A stretch of DNA of 64,000 nucleotides from assembly GCF_001411555.2 (NCBI RefSeq), contig NC_049909.1:9369485-9433484 (forward strand). The letters run 5' to 3'. Position numbers and translations under genes: made by a program. The notes beneath the pieces are model-generated. The model saw only the letters and a program-made list of their open reading frames with translations, had not been told where the DNA came from and did not search any database. The stretch is from Juglans regia (lineage: Eukaryota; Streptophyta; Magnoliopsida; Fagales; Juglandaceae). Position 1 is the stretch's first letter. Every line of letters begins with the position of its first letter. Positions 45,926-56,135 of the stretch are shown here, piece by piece.

Positions 45926-46068
45926 CAGTGGCTAGAGGTGATCAAACAATGAAATGTGAAAGATCACGTTGCATGCAGCAAACTCAAACCTTCACTTGAC
46001 AGGAAGGAGAAAAACTTTCGCCTCAAACTCGAGAGAAAAACGCGGGCCTATTTTTTGAAATGGGTGAT

Positions 46069-46374
46069 GGCAGGTTTGGGGTATGGGATGAGACATAAAT
46101 TCTCATCTAATCTCATTTTATCTCATCTCATAAAATAATTAAAATACAAAATTTTCAAACTAATCAATACAACTTTTTCAAATCCCAAACAAAAATAATA
46201 TTATAAAACTATATTCTTACAATATATTAATTTTACAATTTTTTTTATTCAATTTTTTCTCTCTCCTTTCCCAAAACCCAAAAGATACTCGACTCAAACT
46301 ATCTCATAACTATTCACAAACTCTCTTAATACTATTAACAAAATTCTCGTGTCATCTCACTCTTCAAACCTGCC
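46069..46374. mobile_element. MITE-like element with GGCAGGTTTG termini
   Basis: Left end GGCAGGTTTGGGGTATGGGA and right end TCTTCAAACCTGCC form imperfect terminal inverted repeats of about 25 bp (first 10 bp perfect). The interior is AT-rich with repeated ATCTCATCT and AACTTTTTCAAATCCCAAAC-type sequence. I remember similar repeats as abundant in Fagales genomes. No coding capacity; no clear target duplication. Confidence 0.6.
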
Positions 46375-46639
46375 CTTGAAGCACACATGGTCTCTCTAGA
46401 GCATTGTGGTTAAATAATAGTGTAGTCTCAAATATGACTAATTTTATTTAAACTTTGATGCAATGGATTAGGCAAACCATCGGAGTTTTAATGTATAGTA
46501 GCTCAACAAATTTTACTAGAACTATAGCTGGATCATCTTATTTCTTTGTGATTATCCCATCCCAACCGAGCCCACTTCTTCCTCTTTCCATATCGGTTTA
46601 TTTCTCATGCATTTTACCTTTCACATTTTCCCAACCATA
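46375..46639. other. Unassigned stretch
   Basis: Between the MITE and a gag relic. No recognisable frame; probably a degraded 5' part of the gag relic or its leader. Confidence 0.3.
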
Positions 46640-46774
46640 AGCTATTCTGGAGTAAATCATCTACAAAAAATACATTTGGCCTCCTTCCACATGGAAGGAA
46701 AAGCCCTGACTAGATACCGATGGCTGTTTGAATCCCATACAGTCCATTCTTTGGTCGAGTTTGTAAAGCTTTAT
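46640..46774 (+). pseudogene. LTR-retrotransposon gag fragment, left part
   Basis: Reads LASFHMEGKALTRYRWLFES and VEFVK, the retrotransposon gag domain (compare SQHMEGEALVWYQ near 63850). It is cut at 46774 by a solo LTR; the continuation is at 49055. Confidence 0.7.
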
Positions 46775-49049
46775 GTAACACCCCGGTCCCGTAGGGGTTG
46801 GAGAGTTACTTCCTGTCACTTAAAATCATATCTCACAGTACATATATAGACTCCAAATTCTCAATGCCATATAAAAATTATTGTTTCAAAGCAACTACCT
46901 TAATATAATCAACCTCCCAAAATTAGAATGCAGAATAAAGTACATATATATTCATTTGCTTTTAGAATGCAAAATCATCTTTACTTACAGAATGTAGAAT
47001 CAGAAGATGTTATCAAAATATAAGAGCAAAACTTTCAGAAACATTCTTATTCAAAATCCTTTGGCATAACATAAATGAAACATCACATCATAATATAATT
47101 TTATGTTTAACCCCCAAGGTAGGGTTTGGCAAACCCCAGCGGCCAACCGAGCAGAAACAAAATGTGAAATCTTCTCCTTATTCATTCCCGGAGTCCCAAG
47201 TGTACACACAGAAAAGACTACGCAGAAAACCATTTTTCTTCCAAAGTGGGTGCACCGGAAACATAAAAGTTGGTGCCAACCTGTACAAAGGCCATAATTT
47301 TATACCCGTGATAAGGTCAGAATGGAATAGAAACAAAATGTCATGCTAGAGGTTTTTAAAAGTCAAATCATATCATGCCAGAGTAGAAAATATATTCAGA
47401 ACAAAACATAATCAGATCATAGTCATATAATTATGCACAGATTTTCATATTCACTCATTTTTACACAGTTCAGAAACAGAATGCCAAAAATAGTCATGCC
47501 TACACCAGTCATGATAAAAAATATTTTCTTCTTATACAAAATTTCATGAGTAATGCAAAAAAAATAATTGAGATTGTTTCAAATTTCTTTTCATAACAAA
47601 ATATGCATATTTTCTAAAATCAACCTCAGTTCATTTCTTTTATTAATCGACAATAGTGCCGAGCAAATATTAATCGACACCAATTAAATAGTGATGTAGC
47701 TTCCGTAAATTTTAGATCAAACACGTATTTCGATACTTAAACTTGAAATGCTAAAATAATATATTTTTCCTAAATGTCTAAAATTCTCTTATCTCTAAAA
47801 TATCATTACTTCTCAAATTTCATCTATATCCATTTAATTCCTCTGACTAATACATTAATTATAAAATAAAATTTTTGTACTAATATAAAGTGCGAGTAGG
47901 CCCACTAAAAATATTATACTAATTTTCTGCAAACCAACTGAGGCCCATGGTAAAAATGATGCCCAAGATAAAAATACAAGTTCAAACTTTGGCTTGTAAC
48001 TCAAAGGGCATAAGTGTAATTTTATCACAAATTACTCTACTTTATGCTTTACAGAAGACAATAGAAATCTTTCTTATTTTGAAAACAAGGCAGACACTAG
48101 AGAGGGGTGGTACGGCTGAGGCTTACCGAGAGGGAAAGAGGTGTGCGGCGAAGCAAGGGACTAGGCTTTGGTCGTGTGTGGTTAGCGAGGTGGAAGAGCA
48201 CTGAGAGAAAGAGAGAGTGATGAGAGTGAGAGAGAGAGAAAGCGAGAGAGAGCGGTGGCTTGGGGTGGCATGAGGTGCCCGGTGGCACTTTTTATGCAGG
48301 TGGCGACATTGCGGAGGGGGATGGCGACATGCAGTTTCTTCTCGAGATGTAGTGGTGGCTAGTTCATGTTACGGAACTACTTTGTTTCGATGTGGGGAAA
48401 ACAGAGACCTTCGTGTGATGAACTGCGGTTGCACCACTTGTGGGTTCACGGTTGGGTTACGGTGATGGCACCACCAGTGGTTGAGGAGTAGGTTGACGTT
48501 ATTTGAGGCTGTGGAAGGAGGTGTGGAGAAGCCATTGAACGTGGGTTCTTGTGGCAGAGGAGTATGGGTCAATGGTAACGTGGGCTTGCGGCTTGTGGGG
48601 TTGCAGTAGGCTAGGCCTTAGGTAGTGGCTAGTGGCAGCTACGTGGAGGAGGTGCTTCACTGAAAACTCAGGCTGCAGCAACCCTAGCTTGGCATACTAT
48701 CCACATGCCGGTTATATATACACCATGTCATGAACCCTAGTGGGGTGGATACGTGCATAGCGTGGAAACGGGCGTGGAGACGTGCATGGTGTGGATTCTG
48801 ATCATTGGTTCTTACGGGCTTGGGTTCTTGGGCCCATTTCAAAGTATTTAGGCCCACATTCCAGCTAGTGTATGGAATTAATAAATGGTTGGGCCAATTA
48901 GCACAGTCCAAATAATCTCTTTGATTTAACCCTATTTTCATGGGTCGAGTACTTAACCAACACTAATAGGCCTTGACTCAACTTCTAAAATAATCCAACT
49001 TCTCCCAAGATAATCCAGCACGAGCTTCGTGTTGGGCCTGAGTGTTACA
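46775..49049 (-). mobile_element. Solo LTR, minus orientation
   Basis: Plus strand starts TGTAACACCCCGG and ends GAGTGTTACA. The target duplication CTTTA is perfect (46770-46774 and 49050-49054). 2275 bp. The shared LTR block appears reversed (ATGCCTACACCAGTCATGA near 47499). GA-rich runs at 48200-48255. Frames within it are on both strands and unrelated to known proteins. Confidence 0.9.
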
Positions 49050-49054
49050 CTTTA

Positions 49055-49112
49055 CAAGTTCATTTTGCCCTACCCCTTTTTATGACCCTATGTCTGAAAT
49101 CACCAAACTAAG
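49055..49112 (+). pseudogene. Gag fragment, right part
   Basis: Continues the gag relic after the solo LTR (FYDPMSEITKLR, with a shifted frame). At about 49113 it passes directly into a pol tail of a different element. Confidence 0.55.
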
Positions 49113-49337
49113 GCTGATGGGAACCAAGGTGGGCCTAATTTTAAAGATCCTTTACAAGTTCCAGATGTGCCAATTATAAGATTGAGAGCCAAGAAGATCA
49201 AGGAAGCAATGTAAGGATTGGTGCAATCCACTTGAGATGAAGCTAGCATGAGCCCAACACTCAAGATAGGCTTGAAAGACAGAAAACCAAGTTTGATCCA
49301 CTTGATACAAGCTATGGAAGACATGACTTAGAGTTAT
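49113..49337 (+). pseudogene. Gypsy pol C-terminal tail
   Basis: The plus-strand reading gives PIIRLRAKKIKEAMQGLVQS-like sequence and LIHLIQAMEDMT before a TAG at 49329-49331, the C-terminal tail of one plant gypsy polyprotein. The same tail occurs twice more, head to head, at 54100-54431. Confidence 0.7.
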
Positions 49338-49866
49338 TGTTTGGGCCTATTGTTATTGAAGACTTTCAATTTGTTTAAATTATTTAAAAGATATATTTTA
49401 TTAGTTATAGGAATTAGACTAAAATAATTGGGCTTGAGGATGCTTGGCCAAGATATGTTTTATTTTGTTAAAATAGGGTTTCAAGAGTTACTATAGCCGC
49501 ATTACTGTAGTCACGACACTATTCATCCAGGGGCATTTTGAGTAAAAGGGGCTTTGTTATGGCCTAGGGTTAATTGGGGTTTAGGTATTTAAATACCTTG
49601 TAGCTGTCCAACACAAGTTCTCTTTAGACAATATTGAGTTTTCATTGTGAGTTGAGTTTACTCCTTTTGTTCTTGATTGAACTTTTGAACTTATAAAAGG
49701 TAAATCACAACCTTTGTAGCATTCCATCTTGTAATCTGGGTTTTTGAAACAGGTTATTCAACGGTTCTAGATTCTCCATCTATTGACTTAATTTTTGGCT
49801 TTCTTGGGTGAGTTTTCAAATTGATTGTGGGTTCAAAGGATTTCATTCTCATAGGTTCATATCATT
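49338..49866 (+). repeat. Gypsy LTR, 529 bp
   Basis: TGTTTGGGCC to TCATATCA, directly followed by a perfect primer site. It has the TATA-like palindrome TATTTAAATA at 49586-49595. Part of this LTR recurs inverted at 53757-54099. Confidence 0.75.
49586..49595 (+). promoter_or_regulatory. TATA-like element in gypsy LTR
   Basis: TATTTAAATA about 250 bp into the LTR, followed by the leader that precedes the primer site. Likely core promoter of the element. Confidence 0.4.
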
Positions 49867-49868
49867 TG

Positions 49869-49886
49869 GTATCAGAGCCAGGTTTT
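49869..49886 (+). other. Primer-binding site, perfect iMet type
   Basis: TGGTATCAGAGCCAGGTT, two bases after the LTR. The best-preserved primer site in the window. Confidence 0.85.
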
Positions 49887-50665
49887 CAATCAGGTCTGAT
49901 TCTATCTTTTAAATTCTTGCATCTTTAAATTTAATTCTATGGCTTCATTGTTCTAGGGTTGCAAAAAAAAAAAACAAAAGTAAGCTGCCGAAATTCTTAG
50001 GGTTTTTAGTTTGGCTACAATTTGCATCACCTAGGGTTTCAAAATTCTAGGATTTCTTGCATCTCTAAGTTTGTTAATTGCTTGGAGTGTCTTTTCATTG
50101 TTTCTCTTCTATTTCATTGTCAATTCTTGTGTGCTTGAATTCAATTGCTTGATTTTCACAATTGAATATTGTTGTTTGTGATTGAATTAGAGAAAAGAAA
50201 AGAAAAGACAAGAAAATTTGAAAAAAAAAAAAAAGAAGAAAAGAATAGGTAGCATATTCAAACGTTGCTACATAGTTACAACAAAGAGCAAAAAAGATAT
50301 TTCTTGATTGAGCTTTATCATCAAAGGAGCTGAATACATCTTTCTAGTTGGTATCTTGTTTTATAATTATTTTTTCCCTCGTATAAATTCCTTGAGTCTC
50401 GTGTCATTTTATTCCTTCATTGTTTCTTGGATCTATATTACTGGTTGGAATAATACAATGTTATATTGTTTTGATTTAGTTCAACGAGTTTTTGAAGAAC
50501 TTGAGCGGGAAAACTATTGAGGTAAAAGGCAAGAGAGTGTGACACTATTATTGGGAAAAAATTAATTAAGAGAGAAACACGAGTGGAGTGTCATTATTCT
50601 AGTGTAAACACGTAAGAGAGTGTGTGAGGTTTTTCACTAACATTCTTTTTGTGCAGCACATTACG
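49887..50665 (+). other. Gypsy 5' leader
   Basis: T-rich and A-rich non-coding sequence between primer site and gag, with A-runs at 49966-49977 and 50190-50236. No frame of note. Confidence 0.55.
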
Positions 50666-51556
50666 ATGTCTCATAGGAGTGACTCATCACCAAAGGGAAA
50701 GGCAGATAACTCATCCTTTGTGTTGCAAGCCATGCAACAACAGTTTGAGCGGTTGAACTTGGTGTTGGGGGAAGTGAGGGATAGGATGGATCATCAAGAA
50801 GTAGTGATTAGAAATCTGCAAGGTGGGACAGATATGATGCGACGTGAGTCGAGTATTGAGAATGGAGTGTATGATAAGGATGAGGAAGACCTAACATCTA
50901 AAGTTGGATTGGGTAGACATAGAGGAGTTAGGCGTGAAAGTGGACGTACGGGGAACCCAGGGGTTCAAGATGGAGTAGATAGGAACCTTGGGAGCATCAA
51001 AATGAAAATACCATCCTTCCAATGTAGAACTGACCCTGAAGTTTATTTAGAGTGGGAGAAAAGAATAGAGTTGGTGTTTGATTGTCATAATTACTCTGAG
51101 GAGAAGAAGGTGAAGTTGGCAGTAATTGAGTTCATTGATTATGTGGTTATTTGGTGGGATGAATTAGTAACCAATAGGAGGAGGAATCTTGAGATGCCTG
51201 TAGAAACATGGAGAGAGTTGAAAGCTATCATGAGGTGGAGATTTGTACCTAACCACTACTGTAGAGACCTCTACCAAAAACTACAAAATCTTACACAGGG
51301 GTCTAGGAGTGTAGAGGATTACCATAAGGAGATGGAGGTGGCTATGATTCAGGCTAATTTAGTGGAGGATCGGGAGGCCACGATGGCTAGATTTTTGAGT
51401 GGGTTGAATAGGGAGATAGCCAATGTAGTTGAGCTGCAACATTATGTGGAAGTAGAGGACATGGTGCACATTGCTATGAAGGTGGAGAGGCAGTTAAAAA
51501 GAAAGGGTACAGCAATGTATACTTCGGTTTGTAGCACTCCCTGGAAACTAAAGTGA
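50666..51556 (+). pseudogene. Gypsy gag, nearly complete
   Basis: About 297 codons from MSHRSDSSPKGKAD; an in-frame ATG 42 bases earlier (50624) reads leader-like residues, so I prefer the second. Contains a coiled-coil-like N-terminal part (residues 20-60), then IKMKIPSFQCRTDPEVYLEW and RRFVPNHYCRDLYQ-type retrotransposon gag core, and VEDMVHIAMKVERQLKRKG. A TGA (probably from a Trp codon) ends the frame at 51556, before the zinc knuckle. Confidence 0.85.
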
Positions 51557-52349
51557 GACAAAAATGATCAAGCTATAATAAAGGGGAAGACCAAACCACC
51601 TAAGGGGAAAGATGAGGAAACTAGAAACAAACCCAAGGTAGAATCTCAACCTTCACGAAATAGAGATATTAAATGTTTTTAAGTGTTTGGGTTTAGGGCA
51701 CATTGCATCTCAATGTCCAAATATACTGGTGATGATTATGTGTGACAATAGAGAGGTGATGACTGAGAGTGAGGGTGATAGTGAGGAGATGCCTGGGTTG
51801 GTTGATACTAGTGATGATAATGGAGTGGAGTACTCCCTGATAGGTGAATTTCTTGTTGTCAGACGTGCTGTCAATACACAAATCAAGGTGGATGATATGG
51901 AGCAGTAGAGAGATAACATTTTCCATACTAGATGCCACATCAACAACAATATATGTAGTATGATCATTGATGGGGGCAGTTATACTAATGTTGCTAGCAC
52001 TATTTTAATTGAGAATCTAAATTTGCCTACTTTGAAACACTCTAGACTATACAAGTTGCAATGGTTGAATGATTGTGGGGAGGTTAGGGTAAATAGGCAA
52101 GTGTTAGTTGCTTTTTCAATTGGGAAATACATGGATGAAGCGCTTTGTGATGTAGTGCCTATGCATGATAGTCATATTTTGTTGCGAAGGTCGTGGCAAT
52201 ATGATAGGAAAGTGATTCATAACGGATTCAAAAATAGGTATACTTTGGTAAAAGACAATAAGACCATTAGTCTTGTACCATTGACTCGAAGACAAGTGTA
52301 TGAAGATCAAGTGAAATTGAAAAGAGAGAATGAGTTGAAAAGCACTTAG
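51557..52349 (+). pseudogene. Gypsy zinc knuckle and aspartic protease
   Basis: After the gag stop, a Lys-rich linker leads to a CCHC knuckle (LGLGHIASQCP at 51690-51722), with an extra T near 51679 that shifts frame between its Cys residues. The frame 51960-52349 is the protease: MIIDGGSYTNVAS with the active-site Asp, YKLQWLNDCGEVRVNRQVLV and LLRRSWQYDRKVIHNG. An intervening 51687-51908 frame covers the acidic linker. Confidence 0.82.
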
Positions 52350-52358
52350 TCGAGAGTT

Positions 52359-52465
52359 CAAAAAAGAGTGAAAGAAAAAAAGAGAGTGGAAAGAAAAAAG
52401 AGAGTGAAAGAAACAAAGAGGGTGAAAAGAAAAAAGAGAGTGGAAAGAAAAGAAAGAGAAGAAAA
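52359..52465 (+). repeat. 18-bp repeat encoding Arg/Lys/Glu
   Basis: About five copies of GAGAGTGGAAAGAAAAAA-like units between protease and RT. In frame they read RVERKK-type repeats. Related elements carry a charged linker here; the expansion is local. Confidence 0.8.
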
Positions 52466-52973
52466 TGAGAGAAAAACAAAAAGAAAAGTGAGTTTTTATG
52501 CTAAGGAAAATTTTACTACTAATGAACTTGACAAACCATTGCCTAGTATTGTTGTATCTTTGTTGCAGGGATATGAGGTCATGATTCCTAGTGATGTGTT
52601 TAGTGGATTGCCACCTATTAGGGAGATAGAGCATTGCATTGATTTTGTGTCAGGTGAGACAATTCCTACCCGACCTTTCTTTGACGAACATGAGTCCTTG
52701 AAGTACTTGAAGGGACAAGGTAAGTTGAATAGAATGCATGCTAAGTGGGAGGAATTCATTGATACCTTTCCTCCTGTAATCAAATACACACGAGGTAAGG
52801 AAAATTTTGTGGTTGATGCTTTAGCAGGAAGGTATGTCCTTGTCTTCATTTTAGATGCAAAATCATTGAGATTTGAATATGATAAGGAATTGCATACTAA
52901 TGATCATGACTGTGCTAGTGTGTATAGAGCATGTGAGAAGGCATCATTTGGTAAATGCTATAGACTAGATTGA
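52466..52973 (+). pseudogene. Gypsy RT N-terminal piece fused to RNase H C-terminal piece
   Basis: In one frame: [19 protein letters not shown] (start of gypsy RT), then after a deletion [22 protein letters not shown] and [18 protein letters not shown] (end of RNase H, where DALSRR is usual). The RT catalytic core, about 300 residues, is missing, so no polymerase could be made. Confidence 0.82.
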
Positions 52974-53204
52974 TATTTGTTTAGAGAGAATAGAATTTTT
53001 TAGCCTACTAGTCTTATGTGTGAGATGCTAGTGCATGGATGTGGTTTGTTGGGTCATTATGGTATAAAAATGATTTTAAACATATTGCGTGACCACGAGT
53101 GGGTGTATTGCTTGCCACTCATTGAGTTTGCATATAATTGGAGTGGTCATTTTGGTGCAAGGAAGGCTTTGAATGTGTTTCATGAACGTTTGTGAGAGTA
53201 TCAT
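52974..53204 (+). pseudogene. Degraded integrase N-terminal region
   Basis: Scraps of the HHCC zinc-finger region (LVHGCGLLGHYG) with stops. Local duplication: CATGAACGTTTGTG occurs at 53182 and 53227, and TTGAGTTTGCATATAAT recurs near 53124 and, as TAGAGTTTGCATATAAT, near 53260. Confidence 0.55.
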
Positions 53205-53657
53205 TTGCCATTCATTGACTTGTTGCATGAACGTTTGTGGGAGTATCAGTTGCCCTTATTAGAGTTTGCATATAATAGGACCATGCATACTACTATTTCT
53301 TATTCTTCTTTTAAAATTGTTTATGGTTTTAATCTACTTATTCCTTTAGATTTGATGCCTTTACCTGTTGATGGCAGGAGTAACTTGGATGGACAAAAGA
53401 AGGCGGAATTGTTGAAGTCACTTCATGAGAGGGTAGGGCTTCAAATTGTCCAAAAGAATAAAAGGGTTGCTTACGAAGCCAATAAAGGGCAAAGGTGTGT
53501 CATCTTTGAACTAGGAGATTGGGTTTGGGTTCACATGCACAAAGAAAGATTCCTAGCATATAGAAGGACTAAGTTGCACCCTCGAGGAGATAGACCTTTC
53601 CAAATTCTTGAGAAAATTAATGACAATGCCTATAAAGTGGACCTTCAATGTTCCTGA
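53205..53657 (+). pseudogene. Gypsy integrase C-terminal half
   Basis: 150 codons. LLEFAYNRTMHTTISYS is the end of the catalytic core, with the region of the last acidic residue lying before the frame start. GDWVWVHMHKERF and LHPRGDRPFQILEKINDNAYKVDL are the DNA-binding C-terminal part. It ends with a TGA soon after. Confidence 0.83.
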
Positions 53658-53756
53658 TCTTTCTCCTTTTGATGTAGGTGACAATTCGAGGTGAGGAGAG
53701 GCAGAATTATGGGAACCAAGGTGGGCATAGTCGTAAAGATCTTTTGCAAGTTCAAG

Positions 53757-54099
53757 TTTAATCAAGAACAAGAGGAGTAAACTCAACTCACAATGAAAAT
53801 TTAATATTGTCTAAAGAGAACTTGTGTTGGACGGCTACAAGGTATTTAAATACCTAAACCCTAATCAACCCTAGGCCAAAACAAGGCCCCTTTTACCCAA
53901 AATGCCCCTGGATGAATAGTGCCACAGCTATAGTAACGCGGCTACAGTAACTCTTGAAATCCTATTTCAACAAAATAAAACATATGTGGGCTAAGCATCC
54001 TCAAGCCCGATTATTCTAGACTAATTCCTATAACTAATAAAATAAATCATTTAAATGATTTAAACAAATTGAAAGCCTTCAATAACAATAGGCCCAAAT
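53757..54099 (-). repeat. Inverted partial copy of the 529-bp gypsy LTR
   Basis: Reverse complement of roughly the first 340 bp of 49338-49866 (up to GAACAAGAGGAGTAAACTC). It is joined head-on to the internal domain at 53756. Confidence 0.8.
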
Positions 54100-54431
54100 A
54101 ATAACTCTAAGTCATGTCTTCCACAGCTTGTATCAAGTGGATCAAAACTAGTTCTCCTTCTTTCAAGCCCATCTTGAGTATTGGGCTCTTGTTAGCTTCA
54201 TCCCAAGTGGATTGCACCAATCCTTGCATTGCTTCCTTAATCCTTTGCAAGCTCGAGATGGGCCAATTACAAGATCAAGGGCCAAGAAGATCAAGGAAGC
54301 AATGCAAGGATTCATGCAATCCACTTGGGATGAAGCTAGCAAGAGCCCAACACTCAAGATGGGTTTGAAAGAAGGAGAACCAGTTTTAATCTACTTGATA
54401 CAAGTTGTGGAAGACATGACTTAGAGTTATT
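54100..54431. repeat. Near-perfect inverted repeat of the gypsy pol tail
   Basis: Arms 54100-54242 and 54289-54431 (143 bp each) are reverse complements with about ten mismatches by eye (around 93%). The 46-bp spacer belongs to the right-hand copy. Each arm encodes the pol tail (ITRSRAKKIKEAMQGFMQS in the right arm, residues read into it from the spacer), pointing outward. Expressed RNA would fold into a long hairpin. Confidence 0.9.
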
Positions 54432-56135
54432 GTCTCCCATCCATATTCTTCAACATTTTCTCTTTTAAAAGAATTTAATGCACATTCTTTTTCAGAGAAC
54501 ATTTTTCACTTCCTCATTTAAAAAAATGATATTTTGAAAGAGAACATTTCATGCTTCATCATTTCGAAAACTGAACATTTTTTCTTATTCTTAACATTAT
54601 TAACATAACGTATGGTAGCAACACAGTTCTCCATATGCACCGTGAGCACCTGTCGGTGACCGTAGCATAACGTATGTTGACACTACATCTTTGTCTGCAC
54701 ACGTCATAACTCAATGCATTGGTAACATAACATTTTGTCATAACATATCATCATAACATATACACCCACTAGCATTAGGTGCCATAAATGAATTCATTCG
54801 AAATTCGTTGACTGTTCTTTGTCAACCTAGGGGTTACCACTCTATTTTTACTCACTCCAGAGTGGACATAGGAGTTCAACTAGGATCATTCCTCATTCTA
54901 GCCTTTGTGGTCGTGACAAAATTTATTTTCATGCAATGCTTGAAAAATGTATTGCATAACATGTGTGTATAAATATCATGTGAAAAATTATATTTATATG
55001 CAATATGTTAAAAATGGTGCGAATTTCACATGTCATGTAAGCAAATTATCAAATACTCAATGTATCATATAACATTTCATGCTAAAGTGACATTTATAAT
55101 ATGAATGTGGCATTTATACATAAATCATAAATAAATTATCTAAGAGTAAGTTAGAAGCTAACTTACTAACTTTCTGAGCACTAAGGAATTGGCGTCGCTG
55201 TAATAAAAGTTACTCTAAGTTAGGAATTGCGTAACTAAGGAAGATGTTCCTAATCAAAAGGGTCTAAAATCAATATTTACAAAACTGCCACTATACCTTT
55301 CCAAAATTGCCACTAAGGCCCTAAATCTTCACTATTTGCAATTGAGCCCCAAAATTCACCAAAGTTCACAAATCCTATATTTTCCATGTGCTAAAACCAT
55401 TTATGCCCTTAGAATTGCAAGAATAAATCCACAATTATGCTAAAATCAATCAACCCGTGGCTTGCATCTTTGTGGGCCTATATGTGATGTCAAGTATAAA
55501 ACCTCTATGGATTCATGTATGCTCAAATTGCTTCAAGTCGCAACCATGAACATAACCTTAGGGGCATGTTTATGATTTAGATTCAGGTCATACAAATTCA
55601 TCCCAACATTTAAGCATTGATTAACTCCAAATCACCACTAAACCATCAATTAAGTATATGCATGATGCTTCTAGCTTTTTCTTGTCAAAGAGATCATGTA
55701 TTTTCATTGTTATCCCACTCATAATGCTTTTTTAAATGTTCATTACTCAAGCTTAGGAAATTTAACCAAAACTTTATAAACTAAACTTTGATCAAGTGAA
55801 ACCGATGCATGCTTGATGATGAACACAAGATATGGATTTATAAACCTATCATGTCATGCTTTTTAGTTAGGCCTAAGGTCTTTTTTTTGTATTCTTAGCC
55901 CATCTCATCTTACTAAACTAGGGTGCTTATTAAACCACTCTTGGGCCTTCTCTAAATCCATCCAACATTTAACCCAATTGCATAGCCCATCAACATACCA
56001 TGTGTCATTCTTCCATTGGCCTCTTGGCATCTTACCTCAAAATTAATAAAGCACTAAAATCTTTTAAAAATACTAACTAAATTGATAATGTAAGCTCCTT
56101 TTCCAACTAAAAGGATTTTTAGGTGGGGTGTTACA
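54432..56135 (-). mobile_element. Probable LTR, minus orientation, left end lost
   Basis: The right edge GGTGGGGTGTTACA (56122-56135) is the reverse complement of a TGTAACACCCCACC start. The body is AT-rich with ATAACGTATG repeated near 54605 and 54666. The left edge abuts the palindrome without a terminus. No reading frame. Assigned only from the terminus and context. Confidence 0.45.

Larger units (their letters stand above)
35331..45960 (-). mobile_element. LINE-2, unit C copy, interrupted by a gypsy element
   Basis: The most complete LINE-2. Reading from the 5' side on the minus strand: ORF1 with DUF4283 (45632-45925), zinc-knuckle region (45245-45502), RT (43846-45240), zf-RVT (about 42790-43300), RNase H (42505-42770, continuing at 35335-35582 beyond the gypsy). 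The endonuclease domain expected between zinc knuckle and RT is missing; a deletion at about 45240 joins them. The A-tail seen in units A and B is lost. Without the gypsy the copy is about 3.7 kb. Many stops. Confidence 0.87.
49867..53756 (+). mobile_element. Ty3/gypsy internal domain, rearranged and degenerate
   Basis: Primer site, leader (49887-50665), gag, protease, a Lys/Arg-rich repeat, pieces of RT and RNase H, and integrase C-terminal half, all on the plus strand. It ends at 53756 by joining an inverted LTR rather than its own 3' LTR. Most of RT and the integrase core are missing or unreadable. The clade is not assigned; I see no chromodomain. Confidence 0.85.

Noticed and set aside
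52116..52634. 172-codon minus frame
   Set aside because: Antisense shadow of the gypsy protease and the Lys/Arg repeat; Phe/Ser/Leu-rich by composition.
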